In this document: piece by piece, positions 61,351-64,000 of the stretch
Layout of the letters: every line of letters starts with the position of its first letter
How positions within the stretch are numbered: the first letter of the stretch is position 1
Origin: Dendrophyllia cribrosa
Lineage: Eukaryota > Cnidaria > Anthozoa > Scleractinia > Dendrophylliidae
Length of the DNA stretch: 64,000 nucleotides
Direction of reading: 5' to 3'
Assembly (NCBI GenBank): GCA_024195265.1
Contig: JAJLRJ010000008.1
Location: 21,102,958-21,166,957 of the forward strand
Position numbers and translations under genes: made by a program
The notes under the pieces: model-generated
What the model was told of the DNA's origin: nothing
What the model saw: only the letters and a program-made list of their open reading frames with translations
Databases searched by the model: none

Positions 61351-61390
61351 CTAGACAAAAAAATATGATAAACATACATATGCATGTATC

Positions 61391-61540
61391 TATGTTGTGG
61401 TTCAAATTTTCCCTGGTTTGAAAATTTTAATTTTTCTTTTTCTTTGTCTCAGATTCATTAACATATTATAAGACAACGGAAAACAAAAATCAAACTGGTT
61501 TAAAAAATTTTAAACCAAAGAAAAATTTGAACCACAACAT
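61391..61540. mobile_element. TTGTGG-TTCAA hairpin MITE, copy 4
   Basis: TATGTTGTGGTTCAAATTTT and AAAATTTGAACCACAACAT are inverted tips with long arms. It begins about 40 bp from exon e1. Confidence 0.9.
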
Positions 61541-61630
61541 CTACACTGTACATAACATTTTTTTAAACACCTAATTAAAGATAAAATTAAAAAAATCACT
61601 GCAAGTTGATGTTTGCAAAAGCATGTATCT

Positions 61631-61786
61631 GTTGTGGTTCAAATTCTTCTTTGGTTTAAAAAAAAAATCAAAGCAGTTTAATTTTATTTTTCTTTGTTTC
61701 AGATTCATTGCATTAATCTGAGATAAAGAAAAACAAAAATCACACTGCTTCGGAAAGTTTCAAACCAACATAAAATTTGAACTATA
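61631..61786. mobile_element. TTGTGG-TTCAA hairpin MITE, copy 5 (decayed right tip)
   Basis: GTTGTGGTTCAAATTCTTCT at the left and AACATAAAATTTGAACTATA at the right; the inner TTTGTTTCAGATTCATT arms still pair. It is the second family member within 250 bp. Confidence 0.82.
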
Positions 61787-61789
61787 TAT

Positions 61790-62590
61790 GTACAACGTAC
61801 ACTGTATCTAACACCACTATCAAGAAAAACAGAAAAAAGGAAAATGGAAATTTGAATAAATATGACAAGAAAGGTATTCCTTTGGGGTTTAATATCATTT
61901 TTAATAATAATATTTACTAGTGTATCCAAAAGATAGTAATTGCTGCGGTAAATTTGTTGTAATAATGCTGTTTTATCATCTCACTGGTATTACAGAATTT
62001 AAATGTAAACGGGATGAATCGACGAAAACCGCAGCTGATATTAAGACTAATTTTGTTAATTCACGCATCAAGTTCTTGCAATGTCTGTAGAATATTGTTG
62101 AGCTAAGGACGCGTTCACCATGAGGTAGGTGTGAAAATTTAGGTTAACTATTGAGTTAAGTATGTTGCGTTACTAGCTAGCCGTATCGTGTTCGCATCGT
62201 CACACGCTCAGCTCAGGTTTTGCGTCCCCACGCGCTCAGCTCAGTTAGTCTCATCGACCGCTGTCGGAGTGATTTCAAAATAAATGTCTTTTATCCCGTA
62301 CTATGACGTGCCGTAGCGGACAAAAATACTTGATTGATTATATAGAAGACTTATTCCAAATATATAAAACTTGTTTGCAAGCTTTCAGCCAGCAGGGTGT
62401 CCAGGCGTCCTGTGGACGCCCACTTTGTGAAGAAATTCATGAAAACTGCACCTACTCCTTTAAAATGTTATGATGGGAAATATCTTTAGGACACCCACTA
62501 TTCAATTTCTGGCTAAAAGCCTGCTTGTTTGGTATATATAAAACTTGATTGGCATATATGTGATATAGTCCCATGTATATATAACATTTT
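61790..62590. other. Stretch with no gene recognised
   Basis: No NF1 exon was found here on the minus strand. One small inverted pair is visible (TTTCAGCCAGCAGGGTGTCC near 62384 against GGACACCCACTATTCAATTT near 62491), probably a MITE. Confidence 0.45.
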
Positions 62591-63110
62591 TTAATTATAA
62601 TAAACTGGTTTAAGACTTCAGAGGTAGTTCATCGTTTTATTATACCCACTTTTATAGCCAGTTATTGTAATTTAACGGTCAATCGTTGACATTGCCTGAT
62701 GAGTGTGGTCATCTTTTGGCCATACGAAACAGAGCTGTAGTAATATAACGATGAACTACCTCTGAAGTCTTAAACCAGTTTATTATAATTGTCAATGCTC
62801 CTCTAAGAGTTGAGCGCTCTCTGAAATACATTCAAATCAAGTTCAAGAATTTATAACATTTTTTAGATACATAAGACTTGTTTTGGATATAAAATAAACT
62901 TTGCTGTAAAAAGTGATTTCCATACAACTTGTGCTAAATATATCAAACTTCGGGTCGAATATATGTAACTTGCCTCAGCCACACAGGACTTGTTTTAAAT
63001 ATAAAACTTCTGCTGAATATATACAACGTGAAAAATTGATAAATAAATCTTGCTGTAAATGCATAATACTTGACATAATTTTGACCATTTCCGCGCCACA
63101 CAAATAATAA
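62330..63110. repeat. Degenerate short-period repeat (ATATAAAACTTG-like)
   Basis: Motifs such as ATATATAAAACTTG, ATATAAAACTTGAT, ATATATGTAACTTG and ATATAAAACTTCTG recur at about 20-40 bp. The hairpin at 62593-62789 interrupts it. This looks like an old, decayed minisatellite. Confidence 0.5.
62593..62789. mobile_element. Hairpin MITE, about 45-bp perfect arms
   Basis: AATTATAATAAACTGGTTTA and GACTTCAGAGGTAGTTCATC return inverted and unchanged as GATGAACTACCTCTGAAGTC and TAAACCAGTTTATTATAATT. The identity of the arms implies a recent insertion or repair. Confidence 0.9.
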
Positions 63111-63418
63111 AACTTGTTATCGATTTCGTGGTTGAAAATCGATAACCCTAATCGTGTCCAGGCTCCACCGCGAACGGATAAATTTTAAACTGGAGGAATC
63201 AGAAAGCACTACGCCACTCACAGATAGTCATCTTTAGAAGACTATTATGCGATTGCCATCCCTCTTGAGGGAAATGGAACGACATAATCTCACTGCGAAC
63301 ATTGCTATGTGCTAAATATTTACCATAAATAGTTAGAAGGGCCCAAGATTATGAAAGTCTGCTGAGAGTTTTTGTTTCGAGTTTTGCCCAAAGTGGGTTT
63401 GCAGGTGCAGAGACACTG

Positions 63419-63750
63419 ATGCCAGAACTCCAGGGACTGTTAAATGCGTTAGAGAATCATGGACAACATTTTGAAAGGTGTGTCATTCTTTTAAAACAGG
63501 AGAGAGAAGATTTGCCAACTCGGGTTACTCGAACGAACGGAAATGGTGGGCAAGGACGGCCAAAGGTGGAAGTCTCATTGCAAGAAATATGGTCCCTTCA
63601 GAGTGCGGGTTTTAAATAGTCAAAAATGTCGCAGTTTCTTTCGGTTTCAGAGCATACATTAAGAAGGCGTCGGCAGGCAAGAAATTGTATGGCCGATTGG
63701 AAATGACGAGTTTAATGACATTTCGGATGATGATTTAAAAGGTATCGTGA
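63419..63750 (+). pseudogene. N-terminal fragment of an integrase-type transposase
   Basis: The frame reads MPELQGLLNALENHGQHFER, then GRPKVEVSLQEIWSLQSAGF, a stop, and in another frame SQFLSVSEHTLRRRR and EFNDISDDDLKGIVR. The GRP-x-VE, helix-turn-helix and DISDDEL layout is that of a transposon-derived family with an integrase core common in cnidarians and fish. The frameshift and stop show that it is dead. Confidence 0.6.
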
Positions 63751-64000
63751 GGCCTCTGACAATCCTGATTCATAAAGAACTGATACTGACCATAGTGTAT
63801 TCGGAGCTGTTACCTTGTATACGCACCTCTGTATTGTTCTCAGTCGACGGAGTGACCTGCTTATGGGATCCATCCTGTTTATTGAGTTTCTCAAGCGGTA
63901 CCTTTGAATTACCTCTCAAAGCCCCAAGAACCATTCTTTCACCCAAGTTTGGAGAGAGTGACAAAATCTTATGCACGATACCGTCTAAATCATCATCCGA
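63712..64000 (-). pseudogene. Middle fragment of the same transposase, opposite strand
   Basis: From the right edge the minus strand reads SDDDLDGIVHKILSLSPNLG, ERMVLGALRGN, then after a frameshift MDPISRSLRRLRTIQRCVYK and TAPNTLWSV. These follow in order the motifs of the same family, up to the start of the integrase core. It overlaps the end of the plus-strand fragment. Confidence 0.6.

Noticed and set aside
61351..64000. Exons for the first 95 residues of NF1, and a promoter
   Set aside because: The minus strand was read for the conserved segments before LDETMLVKQLLPEIC. None was found, and the region is mobile-element debris.

Overview
The window is intron-rich animal nuclear DNA. It is AT-rich, every coding block is short and bounded by GT/AG splice signals, there are no operons, and small inverted-repeat transposons (MITEs) are everywhere. 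Several repeat families (the CCGG-TTGTTC hairpin, TTAA-flanked MITEs, a SINE with a conserved central domain) are ones I associate with cnidarian genomes. A stony coral or close relative is the best guess, but the species cannot be named from the sequence alone.

One gene dominates: the neurofibromin (NF1) gene on the minus strand. I could assemble 54 coding exons by eye, from 61350 down to the left edge. They join without a frame break into exactly 5403 coding bases (1801 codons). Both ends are missing: the first roughly 95 residues should lie to the right of 64000, and the C-terminal third lies left of position 1. In transcript order, 61.3-33.8 kb carries the N-terminal helical and cysteine/serine-rich region, 31.5-24.6 kb the segment before the GAP domain, 21.2-13.6 kb the Ras-GAP domain (arginine finger in the exon at 18076-18245), 11.7-4.7 kb the Sec14-PH lipid-binding module, and 3.9 kb to the left edge the start of the HEAT-like C-terminal region.

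No other intact protein gene is supported. The introns hold nested mobile elements and satellites: TTAA-flanked MITEs (14.9, 16.3, 16.8, 19.2, 21.4, 22.6, 26.1, 56.6 kb), TA-flanked elements (13.2, 54.1, 60.1 kb), a 1.36-kb Mutator-like element with 55-bp ends (37.9-39.3 kb), hairpin MITEs, tRNA-derived SINE pieces, and minisatellite arrays at 0.6-1.5, 12.7-13.5, 18.5-19.2, 39.3-39.6, 41.9-42.6, 47.5-47.9 and 49.6-51.2 kb. The largest intron (46.4-52.2 kb) holds two opposed fragments of a GIY-YIG endonuclease-bearing retroelement around a 44-bp satellite that is itself bracketed by a 380-bp direct repeat. Beyond the last exon found, 61.4-64 kb is transposon debris, ending in two opposed fragments of an integrase-type transposase.

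I found no convincing new molecular system. The most informative observations are the ancient NF1 exon structure, the way one MITE family has seeded several minisatellite arrays inside the gene, and the nested insertions whose empty sites can be read from neighbouring copies. Human exon lengths and residue numbers quoted below are from memory.
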